This document shows, piece by piece, positions 33,901-46,671 of a DNA stretch of 64,000 nucleotides. Each line of letters starts with the position of its first letter. Positions within the stretch are counted from its first letter, which is position 1. Source of the DNA: Panax quinquefolius (Eukaryota > Streptophyta > Magnoliopsida > Apiales > Araliaceae); the NCBI GenBank assembly GCA_020205615.1, contig CM035171.1, forward strand, positions 23,563,741 through 23,627,740. Direction: 5' to 3'. The position numbers and the translations under genes were made by a program. Under the pieces are notes generated by a model. The model was not told where the DNA came from, searched no databases, and was given only the letters and a program-made list of their open reading frames with translations.

Positions 33901-35149
33901 AAGACTTTAAGATTAGCTTACCCGCGATCACCTCGTTCAGGTTTCTTGCATTTTGGCCAGTCACGAAAAATGCTCTCCCTTGAACCATCGACTTTATTTT
34001 GTCCATAGTCGCCTTTGGTACCACTGTCCCAGTCGGACATGACTTCGCTACCAAAAAAAATTGGGCTATATGATCGTCTTTTCCACAATTGAAACATACC
34101 TTGGAAGGTTGTGAACAGTTTGGACTTATGTGTCCCTCCTTTCCGCATCTGTAGCATCTAACTGGCGGTCGTTCTCCTCCCCTAGAATTTGTTGGTGGTG
34201 GTGCTACTGCTGCTGATGTCTTCCCGTCATTGTTGAATCTCCACTTTTTGAAATTTCCACTTGACTCACCTCTCCTATTATCATGGCCACGATTACCACC
34301 GTGGTGGTTCTTTGCTTTTTCTATATTTTCCCCCCCATTGGTTATCATTGCTCGATGATGAGCTTGTTGTCGTAGTATGACCTGGTTGTGGTCCCTCGGT
34401 TGAACATAGTCATTATCTCGCTATAATAATTGAGCCCTCTTGACAACATTTGAATATAGAGAAAATTTGTGAGAGATAAGGTATTGACGAATTTTGGGTT
34501 TTAGACCTCTCAGAAACATCCGCGTCATACGTTCCTCATTCTCTACCAAATGAGGTGCAAACCTGGATAACTCCGCGAACTTCGCCTCGTACTGGGATTC
34601 CGTTATGTTGTTCTATTCCAGTCTAATAAACTCTACCTCTTTCATATGGTGAATACTTTCAGGAAAGTACTTGTCATTGAAAAGTTTCTAAAATGTTTCC
34701 CAAGACATATTGAGTGTGGCTAGCTAGGTACGCTTCACAGATTCCCACCAGTAATCTGCCTCACCATGGAACATAAAGGTGGCGAATGGAACCTTCTGTT
34801 CCTCCGTGCATCCCAAGACATCGAATATCTTGCTAATTTGCTTGACCCACGTTTCTGCCTTAATCGGATCCGGCTTTCCCAAGAACTCTGGTGGTCCCAA
34901 CTCTTTAAACTACTTGGCTGTGACAAACCGCGTGTTGCTATCATTTCCACCCGTATTTTGTACATGAGTCTCCTTCGTCTGATTTTGCATGAACTGTAAA
35001 AAGCGTCTAAACATCCCATCATTCATCATTTTTTCGATAGTGTTGTTTACAGGAGGAATACTGCCTTCTTGTTGTACGTTCTCCTGGTTGGTGATAAAAG
35101 GTGTCTCCACGGTCTCATACACTCCATTGTTAACGTTCTCAGCTGCCAT
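33901..35149 (-). pseudogene. gag: Element B gag with two CCHC knuckles
   Basis: The start at the ATG complementary to 35147-35149 (MAAENVNNG) aligns with the other copies. The first part is open to about 34910, then shifts frame in the gag core (near 34735-35022). The open stretch 34348-33548 carries knuckle one, intact (CYRCGKEGHISPNC), and knuckle two with its last Cys changed to Phe (CFNCGKDDHIAQFF). The gag frame runs into protease without a boundary stop. Confidence 0.9.
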
Positions 35150-35336
35150 TCTCAAATACAGCCACAAAACAAGGTTTAATTAAAGAAAATGACATACCAC
35201 ATAATACCCTTATATTCTGACCGACCACCAAATAAGCTTAGGTAGGACACACTAGCGAAGGATTTACTCGTCTCTCCCCTCCTAGTTCTATTCCCCTTCT
35301 CCGCCAGAGACCATATCCCTAAACTCTGATACCAAC
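35150..35336 (-). other. Leader and PBS of element B
   Basis: The PBS on the minus strand at 35335-35321 reads TTGGTATCAGAGTTT, tRNA-iMet type with a diverged 3' part. The leader up to the gag ATG keeps the AGGGATATG and GGAGGGGAGAGACGAG blocks shared with A, C and E. Confidence 0.8.
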
Positions 35337-35521
35337 TATGACTCCCCCAAAATAGGTATACATCACCCATTTTAAGTTGTCAAATACATGGTATAGAAAC
35401 AACTATAACTTCATTAATACAATTATCGTGCAAAATACGACAACACATAAACTGTGAGTTTAAAAACAAATATTGTCTTCTAGACAATATCCACACTCAA
35501 ATAAGTCCTCAGTACAATTAT
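35337..35521 (-). repeat. 5' LTR of element B, piece 1 (U5 end)
   Basis: Starts TATGACTCCCCC, where the other copies have TGTGAC: the LTR terminal CA has changed to TA on the element strand. It ends at the TSD of the solo LTR (ATTAT, 35517-35521). Confidence 0.88.
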
Positions 35522-37960
35522 TGTGACGCCCCCAAAATTAGGTATACGTCACCCATCTTGGGTCGCCACTTACATGGTACATAAATTCAAATACAACTTA
35601 CTAATATAATTGTCGTGGTATAATACGACATAAATCGTGAGTTTGAATACAAATATTGTCTACTAGATATTATACAAACTCAAAAGGAGTCCTCATTACA
35701 ACTATTATCACACTATTTCACGTAATAGTGAGGACTACTAATGTTATCCTCCGGACCATTACTCCGTTCCCGACTCGTCCGACTATGTTCTCATTTCCTC
35801 AAGAGAACGGTGAAAGAAAAGGTGAGCTCAACTAGCCTAGTAAGAAATATTATGACTAAGATAATGCGAATAAATTATCATTAGCCTTCAACAATGTTAA
35901 ACCGATAAAATACAATAGACAACCGCTTAATCTGCAATGAATATCGCAATCCATTAAAAGAGTCAGTAGAAAATAAAGTCTACTATCTTTTAGGTTTTAA
36001 AAGGTTTTCATAAATTTTTATCATTAAGACTCGGTTTAATGAATAAACCACAATATCTAATCATCCCTCGCATGCAAGGTCAAGGATTTTCATCAAATTA
36101 TCAATGGTCATGACTATACCGAATCACCCCCGGTCATAATCATACCAAAAACTATCCATCATCGCATTACTGTGCCACCGAGGACTTTTATCCCATCATT
36201 TATAACAAGCCATGATTATACCGAATGATCCTCGGTCATAATCATACTAAGTTCATCTCGCACGCGTAAGCCAAAGATAACATAATATATCATGAGGATG
36301 ATGACAATGACATAATAATTCAATAAAACAAGTTCAAGAATTATTTTATAAAAGGAATTAATAACGCCCAAATTGTCAACAAGATAATTATTTTGTAGAG
36401 TAAAATTCAAGAATGATCGAAGAATATTTCCATGAAAAGATATTGGATGAAACGCAAATATCAAGGATATTCTACAAATTTCATGGAGTATAGAAGTCAA
36501 AGTTTTAACCAATTGGGTATAATAAATAATGGAATAACAAAAGAAATCACCATGCATGCGGTACTTTGCATAGACAAAGTTATTCCAACGTAATAATAAT
36601 AACGAAACTAAAGTCGGTGAAATTCATACCGATGGATGATCCAATGTAATAATAAATCTTTGAATAATAATAAACAATAGAACCGTTAAGGTGTAAAACA
36701 CACGCATGTGATATTCCAATGTAATAATAAATGCGGAATAATAAACAATGGAACCAGTCGGGTGTAAAACACACGATGCAGGATATTCCAAATGTAATAA
36801 TAAAGAATGGAATAATGAGAAGAAGATCACCAAGTATAGGGGATTCACAGATATCTGAGTTATTCCAATGTAATAAATAAGAATGGAATAATATAAGGAT
36901 TTCACCAAGTATAGGGTATGTCTGGCGTATACGAGGTTATGTATAGGGTATGCCACTTTTTACAAAAGTTATTCCACAGAATAATAATGAATGGAATAAT
37001 GAAGTTCTCTTCATGAATAAGAAAGAATAACACCCCTTACTAGTACAACAAATAATATCCCTTACCGTAAAAAGACACTAGATATCAAAGTAGTGAAGTA
37101 CCGTATACTCTTCTTCTTTCTCTCTATAGATTTTTTCTCTATAGCTTCTCTCTATAATTTCTCTCTCTAGAGTTCAAAGTGAATTAAGTAAAAAATAATG
37201 AAGGAATGAGCTTCTATTTATAGGAAAATAGAATACATAGTAATTAATCCATGAACGGTCCAGATTGATTTACTTTAATCGACGGTCCATATTTAAAGCA
37301 AAATCTTTTAAATAAAATATCATATATTCTATTTATATAAAACATTTTACTATGCAACACTATGCAAAACACTATGCAAAAACACTATGCAACACTATGC
37401 ATAATAAAATATAATATATTCTATTTATAGAATAACTTTAATAAAGTATTCTATTTTATATAAAGATGTTTCGTTTTATTACGTTAATAATACGAATAAA
37501 ACAAAACGTCATTATCGCTATAATAATTCATATTATTAATCGACAATAATGGAATCAAACCGAGTGACTTCTCACATAAGCATCGATAATAATCAATACC
37601 GTGTGCTACTATGCAACCACACGACATTATACATTTACTTTTACTACCGAAAGTAGTTCAACAAAGATTATCCACAGTAAAACTTCCGTTGTTATTTCAA
37701 TAAAATATTTTTTTAAATCGTTTTCTCAATCCAAACAATAATTACATTGTGGGGTCCACTAATGATTGGAGTTGTTGTACAAATATTCCTCGCTAAACCG
37801 AATATTCCCCACCAATCGAATATAATATAACCACTTGCATACTTTGCAAAATTTATAAATACTACCCACAACTATAATATTATCTCAAATTCACACCATA
37901 ATATTAAAAAATTATTTCGACAAAATTTAAATTTTTATTGATAAAATCTGGGGTCTCACA
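35522..37960 (-). mobile_element. Solo LTR of a Tekay-like family, inserted in the B 5' LTR
   Basis: 2439 bp from TGTGACGCCCCC to GGGGTCTCACA, flanked by exact ATTAT duplications (35517-35521 and 37961-37965). There is no internal region, PBS or PPT, so it is the product of LTR-LTR recombination after a full insertion. It has the group's architecture: TATA complement CTATTTATAG near 37215-37224, ~60-bp TGGAATA-arm repeats (36535-37000), and a short CACTATGCAAA repeat (37352-37402). It is closest to the fragment at 61720-63424. Confidence 0.93.
37352..37402. repeat. CACTATGCAAA short tandem repeat
   Basis: Five imperfect copies in the U3 of the solo LTR. A related set of four lies at 63327-63370 in the LTR fragment, supporting their common family. 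Confidence 0.8.
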
Positions 37961-37965
37961 ATTAT

Positions 37966-39012
37966 TGATACATTATTTTACAAATTAGTGAGGACTACTA
38001 TAACAACTATCTTGGAACATCACTCCACACCCCGACTACTTCCCGCTATATTTTCACTTTCTGAGAAAAAAATGGAACAAAAAGGAAAAAGGGTGAGCTC
38101 AACTAGCCTAGTAAAGAATATTATGACTAAGATAATGTAGAAAAAATTATCGTTAGACTATAATAAATCAGATAAAATATAATGGGCAACAAGTTTTAGA
38201 TGGATATTCACAGCGAAAATAACAATTCATTAGAAGAGTTTAGTAGAGAATGAAATCTACTATCCTCTATGAATTTAAAAGTTCATCATCAATATTTTAT
38301 CCTTGTAACATCAATCAATATACATCTTGAATCAAATATTCATCTTTGCACTACGGGCCAAAGATATTCATCTATATGACCACTTGGTTATGTTCATCTC
38401 AACACCTGTTCATCTTTACACTACGGGCCAAAGACATTCATCAGATAATCATTCATCTTTACACTACATGCCAAAGATATTCATCAAGTATCACCATTAA
38501 GGGCTGAGGATGATGAAAAATATTTTAAAGAACAAATTCAATGAGATAAAAGGACAAAGATTAGGGATTCGTACTTTAGATATTCCAAGTTCAAAAATAC
38601 TCCATAATAAACTATAGTGGAGTAAAATTCAAGAATGAAGATCAAAACATGGATACAATCAAAGATAGTAACCATAATAGACATCTGGGATAAAGAAGAG
38701 AAAATTTAATTTTTCTGTGAATAGTGCCGTATTTGTGAATAGTGTCGTATACATGCATAGTGTCGTATACGTGAATAGTGTCATATATGTGAATAGTGTT
38801 GTATACGTGAATAGTAACCCCTACATGAAAAGGTAGAAATTCCATAATAAAATTCATTCCAATATTTTGGCATAATGATATTGAAAGAAATAACATCATT
38901 TACAAAGAAAATAACATCCCTTACCTCAAAAGAACAGTACTTCTGAATGGAATATCGGATGATGTCATCTTTGAAGGACACGAATGAATAGCAACTCTCA
39001 AAGTATCTAAAT
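37966..39012 (-). repeat. 5' LTR of element B, piece 2
   Basis: Continues directly from piece 1 when the solo LTR and one TSD copy are removed. It contains stem-loop units at 38330-38485 and an expanded array of about six 18-20-bp units with core GTGAATAGTGTCGTATAC at 38712-38822, longer than the equivalent in the 3' LTR. Confidence 0.9.
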
Positions 39013-41753
39013 TGTAAGACCTCAAATTTTTAAATAAAAAGAATTTCCTTTATTTATTATTTTGAAATAGTAAGGGTGGATTTGATTAATGTGGTTAGTT
39101 ATGGGTAAAATCATAAATATTTGAATAAGCAAGTGGTGATAAAATATTCATTATTGTTGGGAATATTCGTTTGGTCGTGGAATATTAGATGTTTGTCGGG
39201 GAATATTAAATGACGGCATTTATTGCAGATCTTTTGTGGGGCCCCATAACTAAAAAGCGATTGGATGAAGAAAACGACAAATATAAGTTGTTTATAAATA
39301 ATAACAGTAGTAGTTATTCAAGATTATCTTGTTGGAATACCCGGTGTTTAAAACACACTAATACGCTGGCGTTGTTGAAGAAGACACGAAGTATTGCACC
39401 AATTATTGATTCTTACGTAAGAAGGCACTACTCAATAATTGTTACAGTAATTACGGATCAGTATTTTATTTTATTGATTCAATAATTGCCGCATTAATAT
39501 TTTATATTACTGTTGTTTCAATAAATTGTCATTACACAGTATTTTCCATTATCGGAGCAATAATTCATATTATCTGAATAATATTATTAGAAAACTTTAT
39601 TGGCAATGTCTAGAAAGTTACATCTAAGGAGAGGTTTGGTCACCTAATTGCTGGCCAAGAGTGAGGAGAGATCCTTATTGGAAAGCCCCTCTTTCCAGGA
39701 ACGGCACTGGTTGCAAGATCTTGTGATTCTGTAATATTATTTGTGAATAATTAATTATTGGTTTATATGATGAGGAAAATATTGATTTTATGTGGATATA
39801 GATGGAGAAATTTTTATAATGACAATTGTTGAAAATTAATATTTTATCATTTTTGATAAAATAATTCATTTAAATATATTATTTTAATAATATATTAGCG
39901 GTGATATTTTATAATGAATGTGGGATATATGAGTATATGAGGAGGAAGAGTATTTTTGTGGCATTAAATGATTAACACATGTTTTGTGTGTCGGTGGACC
40001 CCATTTCTTGATCGAAATTTGATTATAATGTAAAATCGTCCGTTTGTGGATTTCGGTCAATTTCTGTTTGGAATTTGGAAAACCTTTCTTCTGTAAAGTT
40101 GTAGAGAATTGAGTTTCCTATAAAAACTCGCGAGATTCGAATTTTCTGATAAAAGGACTATTTATTATGAATTATTGAAGTTTCGGAGTTCCGAAATAAT
40201 TGATTTTTGGGAGTTTTAATTAATTATTTTGAGAAAAACGTTTTTGGTGAGTTTGTGAACCTCATTTAACATGTGCTATGGCTGAAATCAGATTTCAAAG
40301 GTGGGCTAAGGAATTTTGTTTATAAATAATATTATTATATTCAATTTTCTACTTTGGTGTTCTAAGCAATTTCCTATAAATAGGGTGCTTAGGTTAGAAT
40401 TGAAAATCACATTAAACTGAAGTTTTCTCTCTATATTATCGAGCGTATTCTTGTGAGTATTTTGAGTATACTTTGAGTATTGTTATACGGTCTGCAAGTT
40501 CAAGTCATAGCTTTATATCCGGTGTTTCAACTAAATCTTGTCTTTTCGAGGTAAGGGATGTTATTTTCTTCTCAAATGATATTATTTCTTCAATATCATT
40601 ATCTTTGAAATATTGGTTGGAAACTTTTATCAAATTTGGAACTTTTTCATGTCGGGGTTACTATTCATGAGTTACTATTCACGAGTTACTATTCACGAAG
40701 CGTGAAGATGTTTTTTTGTGAAATTTCTATCTTTTGGTGTCGGAGTTACTATTCACGATACAAGACTATTCACGATATCTGCAGGTATTCACGAATCAAG
40801 CACTATTCTCTCGAAAAATGAAATTTCTTCTTTTCGTCTAAAATATCTATTATGGATACTAGCTTTGATTGTATCCATGTTTTGATCATTCTTAAATTTT
40901 ACTTGATTATGATTATTTATGAAGTATTTTGAACTCAGATTGTTTAAAGTACGAATCCATAATACTTGTTCTTTTGTTTCATTGGATTCGTTTTCTTTGA
41001 AATATTTTTCATCATCCTCGAGTCCTAAATGATGATATTCTTTGAATATCTTTGGCCTGTAGTGCAAAGATGAATGATTTCTGATGAATATCTTTGGCCG
41101 TAGTGCAAAAGATGAGCAGTGTTGAGATGAACATGACCGATCGATGAATATCTTTGGCGAGAGTGCAAAGATGAATATTTGATTCGTAAGTATATTGATT
41201 GATGTTACAGGATAAAATATCGACGATGAACTTTTAAATTCATATATAGAAGATAGTAGTTTGCATTCTCTACTTAACTCTTCTAATGAATTATTATTTT
41301 CGCTGCGAATATTGATTTAAAATTTGTTGTTTATTGTATTCTATTAGATTTTTCCCTGTTGAAGACTAACGATAATTTGTTGTATATTATCTTAGTCATA
41401 ATATTCTTTACTGGGCTAGTTGAGCTCACCCTTTTCCTTGTTGTTCCATTTTTTCTTCTCGGGGAGGCGAGAATGTAGCGAGTACTAGTCGGGGTATGGA
41501 ATGAAGGTTCTAGAGAGAGTTGTTTAGTAGTCCTCACCATTTTTGATAAATAATGTATCAATAATTATGATGGGGATTTATTTGCGTGTGGATATTGTCT
41601 AGATGGCAATATTTGTATTTAAACTCACAGTATATATGTTGTCGTATTTTGCACGACAAATGTATTAATAAAGTTGTAGTTATTTCGCATCTTAGTGTAT
41701 TTGGCGACTCGAGAATGGGTTGGATGGAATGGACCTATTTTGGGGGCGTCACG
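39013..41753 (+). repeat. 5' LTR of element C (2741 bp)
   Basis: TATA box CTATAAATAG at 40374-40383. Downstream are GAGTTACTATTCAC repeats (40655-40810) and three stem-loop units with ATCTTTG/CAAAGAT arms (41045-41180). The last base is G instead of the canonical A. Short frames inside (e.g. 39210-39485) are not genes. Confidence 0.93.
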
Positions 41754-41754
41754 G

Positions 41755-41769
41755 TTGGTATCGAGCCAT
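41755..41769 (+). promoter_or_regulatory. First PBS of element C
   Basis: TTGGTATCGAGCCAT just after the LTR; tRNA-iMet type with one base missing (AGAG to GAG). Confidence 0.8.
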
Positions 41770-41920
41770 AAGTAAAGAGCCCCGAGCCTCATTGGTGACT
41801 TCACATTTATGGGGATGCAAAGCGGACTCTCCAAGTAGAGGACGCCGTTTTTTGCGGTGGCAAACCGATAGTACCATTGTGAGGTCTTTGTGGTTGAAGC
41901 ACCATGAGGGTCATGCGGTT
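41770..41920 (+). other. Extra ~165-bp segment between two PBS-like sites in element C
   Basis: In A and B the PBS runs straight into the AGGGATATG block. In C that block follows a second site, GTTGGTATCGAGC at 41920-41932, and the intervening sequence, which is more GC-rich, has no counterpart in A, B, D or E. It may be captured sequence or a strand-switching product. No open reading frame in it is convincing. Confidence 0.75.
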
Positions 41921-41932
41921 GGTATCGAGCTT
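41920..41932 (+). promoter_or_regulatory. Second PBS-like copy in element C
   Basis: GTTGGTATCGAGC, with the same one-base deletion as the first copy, followed by TTAGGGATATGAT as in the other elements. This copy therefore occupies the normal context of the PBS. Confidence 0.75.
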
Positions 41933-42106
41933 AGGGATATGATCTCTCTGGCGGAGATCGGGGAATAGAACTAGGAGGGGAGAGACGAGTAAATCCTTCG
42001 CTAGTGTGTCCTACCTAAGCTTATTTGTTAGTTGGTTAGTATATAGGGATATTATGTGATATATTGATTTCCTTAATTAAACCTTGTTTTATGACAATAT
42101 TTGAGA

Positions 42107-43290
42107 ATGTCGACTGAGAATATTAACGATTGGAGTAAATGAGACTAGTGGAGATGCTCAGATTTACCAACGAGGAAAAGCGTGCAACTGTCAGACAATG
42201 TACCTCCTGTGAACCACACCACTGAGCAGATGATGAACGAGGGGATGTTTAGAAGCTTTTGGCAGTTCATGCAAATCAGACGAAGGAGACTCGTGTTCAA
42301 AATACAGGAGGAAATGATAGCAATTCACGGGTGGTCCCACCATGCAGTTCAAAGAGTTGGGACCACCAGAATTCTGGGGAAGCCGGATCCGATTTAAGGC
42401 GGAGACGTGGGTCAAACAAATTACCAAGATATTCGATGTCTTGGGATGCACGGAGGAACGAAAGTTCCATTCACTACTTTTATATTCCAGTAATGAAGGT
42501 GATTATTGGTGGGAATCATGAAAGCATACCCATCCGGTACTTCGGATGTCATGGGAGACGTTTCAGAAGCAGTTCAATGACAAGTACTTCCACGAAAGTA
42601 TTAAATATATGAAGGAAGTGGAGTTTATTAGACTAGAAGCGAGAATAACATGGCGGTGTCCCAAAGACGAGGGCGAAGTTGGCGGAGTTATCCAGTTTGC
42701 ACCTCATTTGGTGGAGAATGAGGAGCGTATGATTCGGATGTTTCGAGAGGTTTGAAACCCTAAGATACGTCAAGATCTCATTCTCATAAATTTTCTCTCT
42801 ATTCGGATGTTGTCAGCATGTGGCTCAGTTGTTAGAGCGAGATAACGAGTATGTTCAACCGAGGGACCATAACGAGGATCATACCAAAGATAGCGATCAT
42901 CGAATAACGATAACCGGTGAAGAAAGAAGAATACGGATGAAAGCGGTTACCACTCACGGTGGTAATCGTGGCCATGAAAAATAGAAGAAGCGAGCCGGGA
43001 GGAGATTTTAAAAGAGGAGATTCAACAACGACCATGTGAAGAGTTCAACGCCAAAGAGCAACTAGTTCCAAGGAGGAGAAAGACCACCCATCGTATATGC
43101 TATAAATGCGGAAAGAGGGACATATCACCAAAGCTGTCCACAACCGTTCAAGGTATGCTATAATTGTGGAAAGGAAGGACATATATTTCGAGATTATACG
43201 AGAGCGAAAACCTAGTTCAATGGGGGACGGTGACTCAAAAGATCATCCGGAAAAGTCAAAGTCAACGATTAGGGAAGAGCGTTTGTTGTG
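42107..43290 (+). pseudogene. gag: Element C gag, heavily frameshifted
   Basis: The start ATG at 42107 (MSTEN) aligns with the other copies. The recognisable gag core is spread over frames between 42250 and 42760 (KQITKIFDVLGC-like and MSWETFQKQFNDKYF). Both zinc knuckles are recognisable at DNA level near 43096-43200 but interrupted by small indels (e.g. the peptide CYNCGKEGHI-like segment shifts before its last Cys). No continuous frame exceeds about 120 codons. Confidence 0.85.
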
Positions 43291-45360
43291 ATTGGTCAAA
43301 ATGCGAGGAACCCAAACGAGGTGATCACGGGTAAGCTATTTATAAATTCTTCTAAGTTTATACCTTACTTGATACCGGTGCTTTACCCATTCATTTATCT
43401 CTCCGCTTGTGCTCAACGTTTAAACTTGACTCAGGAGAAATTAGACTTTGACTATCTGTGGAAACTCCGTTAGGAGAAACTTTCATCATATCCATCGTTT
43501 ATAAATCTTGTTTGATTCAAGTTGGCACCATTACCTTACACGTTAACCTTATCTCTTTAAAGATACTTGCTTTTGATGTGATTTTAGGGATTGATTGGTT
43601 AACTACTCATCATGCCAAAATTGATTGTTTTCGTAAGGTTGTTAGTTTTCATATTCCTAACCAACTGTTGTATTTAATTCAAGCAACTAAACCATTAAAA
43701 TCAATCAACGTCATATCTAATCATAAAGCTATTCGTTTATTGAAAAATGGATGTCAAGCTTTCTTAGCCCATGTTATGGATTTGAATAAAGACACGTCAA
43801 ATTTGAATAATATTCTGTTGTTATTGACTTTCGACGATTTCAGAAGAACTTCCGGCCTACCCTCGTAGCGTGAAGTTGAATTCTTTATTGATCTTGAACT
43901 TTGTGCACAAAGCCCATTTCTAGAACCCCATATCGAATGGCTCCTATTGAACTTCAGGAGTTAAAGGTCCAACTACGTGGAATTGTTGGACATCGGTTTC
44001 ATTCGCCCTAGTACATCTCCTTGGGGTGCTCTGTTTTATTTGTAAAGAAGAAAGACGGGAGTATGCGACTTTGTATTGACTATCGGAATTGAACCATGCC
44101 ACCATCAAGAATAGGTATCCTCTACCTCGTATTGATGACTTGTTTGACCGATTTGCAAGGGCACAATTCTTTTCAAAAGTCGATCTTCGATTCGGATATC
44201 ATAAATTTGAAGATTAGGCGAGGATATTCCAAAGGCGCCTTGAGAACTCGGTATGGGCATTATGAATTCTTAGTCATGTCTTTCAGATTGATTAATGCTC
44301 CCTGCGACTTTCATGGATATGATGAACCGAGTATTCAAGGAATATTTGGATCGATTCGTTGTTATCTTTATTGATGACATCCTTATATATTCCAAAAGTC
44401 GTGAAGATCATGAGCACCATTTGGCCCCGGTACTCAAAGGCTTCGTAAAAAACTATATGCCAAATTGAAGAAATGCGAGTTCGGCTTGAGGAAGTAGCAT
44501 TCCTGGGGCGCGTGGTGTCGAAACATGGAGTATCTGTTGATCCGTGAAGATTGAAGCAATACAAAGTTAGAGCAACCAAGTCGGTGGATCAAGCACGTAG
44601 CTTTTTGGGCATATTTGGTTATTATCGGAGATTCGTGGAAGGGTTTTCTCGAATCGCTACTCCATTAACTCACTAACTTCGGAAGGATACAAAATTCGTT
44701 TGGAGTGAAGAATGCGAGAAGAGTTTCCAAGAGCTTAAGAGGAGACTTATTTCTAAGACTGTTCTAACAATACCATCCGGTTCGGATGGATTTGTTATCT
44801 ACAACGATGCTTGAGCAAAGGGTTAGCATGTGTTCTCATGCAACGTGGGAAAGTCATAGCTTTATGCTCTCGCGACAACTTAAAGAGTATGAGAGGAATT
44901 ATCCTACTCATGATCTAGAGTTAGCAAAGTGATCGTTTCAGCGCTAAAGATATGGAGGCACTATCTATATGGGGAGAAAGTGGAGATATATTCGGACCAT
45001 AAAAGCCTTAAATATTTCTTCACTCAAAAAGAACTCAACATCTAAATGACGTTGGCTCGAGCTATTGAAAGACTACGACCACACTATTCAATACCATCAC
45101 GGAAAAGCGAACGTGGTAGTTGGCGCATTGAGTAGAAGATCATATGCGAGAACGAAGTGCGATGATGTCAAGTATACGATAGAGCCAACTTTAATAGAAA
45201 AAGTTAAGGTTGCTCAAGCCACCCAATGCCCGGAGTGATGCGCGTATGAAGAAGAAAGTACAAGAAGGAGCTATTAAAAGCGAGAATTGATGAAGAAGGA
45301 ATACTTCAAGTCCACTCTAGACTTTGTGTTCCTAACGACTACGATTTAAAGTACAAGATT
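43291..45360 (+). pseudogene. pol: Element C pol: protease, RT, RNase H, heavily frameshifted
   Basis: The protease region starts near 43280; 43458-43868 is open (VILGIDWLTTHHAKIDCF, the protease C-terminal part). The catalytic triplet region at 43365 is out of frame. RT from about 43950 to 44650 shows [20 protein letters not shown] and FIDDILIYS at DNA level but in at least three frames. RNase H remnants ([20 protein letters not shown], near 44990) follow. Compared with A and D, many differences are single-base gains or losses inside CTGCAG, CCTGG or CAG. Confidence 0.85.
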
Positions 45361-46671
45361 ATGATGGAGGCACACAATACACCATTTGCAATCCATCCTG
45401 GAAGTACTAAAATGTATCGTGATCTTCGACATACATTTTGGTGGAACAATATGAAGAGAGAGATTGCAAAGTTTATCTCAATGTGTTTAACTTGTCAACG
45501 TGTAAAGGCGGAGCATCTGGTACCTAAGGGTCCGTTGCAACCACTTGAGATTCCGAAATGGAAGTGGGAACACATTACCATGGATTTCGTTACGGGTCTT
45601 CCTACGGTTTCTCAGGGCATCAATGCTATTTGGGTTATTATTGATAGATTAACCAAGTGCGCTCATTTTCTTGCCGTCACGGAGACTTATTCACTTGAAC
45701 GTCTTGCTAGTATGTACGTGAATGAGATTGTGAGGTTGCATGGCATGCCTGTATCCATAGTTTCGGATCGTGACCCAAGATTCACTTCAAGATTTTGGGT
45801 TAGCTTGCAAAAAGCTATGGGCACGGATCTACGATTCAGTTCGGCATACCATCCTCAAACGGACGGACAATCAGAAAGGACTATTCAAACTCTTGAAGAT
45901 TTATTAAGACTCTGTGTCCTAGACTTCAAGGGCAGTTGGGATAAGTATTTACCATTGGTGGAATTCTCCTACAACAACAGTTATCAGGCAAGTATAGGTG
46001 TGGCTCCATTTGAAGCATTATATGGGCGAAAGTGTCGCTCTCGGTATGTTGGGACGAGGTGGGTGAAGCAACATTTGTTGGGACCCAAGTTGAGTGCGTA
46101 TGACTACGGAAAAGATCCAAATGATTCGACAAGCGTATACAAAGCGGCACAAGATCGATAAAAGAGTTATGCGGATCTTCATCGAAAGGACGTGGAATTT
46201 AGTGTGGGGATCATGTATTGTTGCATGGAAGTTGCTCCATGGAAGGGAGTTACAAGATTTGGGAAGAGAGGAAAGCTCAATCCACGATTTATTGGTCCAT
46301 TTCAAATTCTTGACCGAAAGTAGGAAATGTAGCCTATAGACTCGCGTTACCTCCGAAAGTATGTCTCGTGTTCATAATGTGTTTCACATATCTCGTACTT
46401 CAGTAAATATGTGAAAGACCCGAACCACGTTATAGAGTTAGAACAGGACGAGATAGTAGAAGACTTAACGTATGAGGAGGTACCTGTCAAGATCTTGGAT
46501 AGGAAGGAGCATGTCCTACGCGCAAAGGTCATACCACAAGTTAAAGTTTTGTGGAGGAATCATGCTATAGAGGAAATGACCTGGGAATTGGAAACGGAAA
46601 TGAAAGCGAGGTAATCTCATCTTTTCGAAACACCAGGTACGTACGTCAATTTCGAGGACGAAATTTCATAA
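45361..46671 (+). pseudogene. pol: Element C pol: integrase and chromodomain-like tail
   Basis: The best-preserved piece of coding DNA in C: 266 codons open from 45361 to 46161 hold the HHCC region (HNTPFAIHPG...CLTCQRVK) and all three catalytic acidic residues (TMDF, SDRDPRF, GQSER). Frameshifts near 46060-46340 scramble the GPY/F region. The stretch 46411-46614 is open again and covers the chromodomain-like tail ([30 protein letters not shown]). A stop at about 46612 and the family terminal TAA at 46669-46671 follow. Confidence 0.9.

Noticed and set aside
30538..35149. Endogenous pararetrovirus (caulimovirid) as an explanation of the RT-bearing regions
   Set aside because: Integrase, LTRs, PBS, PPT and 5-bp target duplications are present, and no movement-protein or viral coat features are seen; these are Ty3/gypsy elements.
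45361..46161. The open integrase stretch of element C as a functional or domesticated gene
   Set aside because: It starts mid-domain at a Met inside pol, is flanked by frameshifted gag-pol in the correct order, and lies in an element with intact TSDs.
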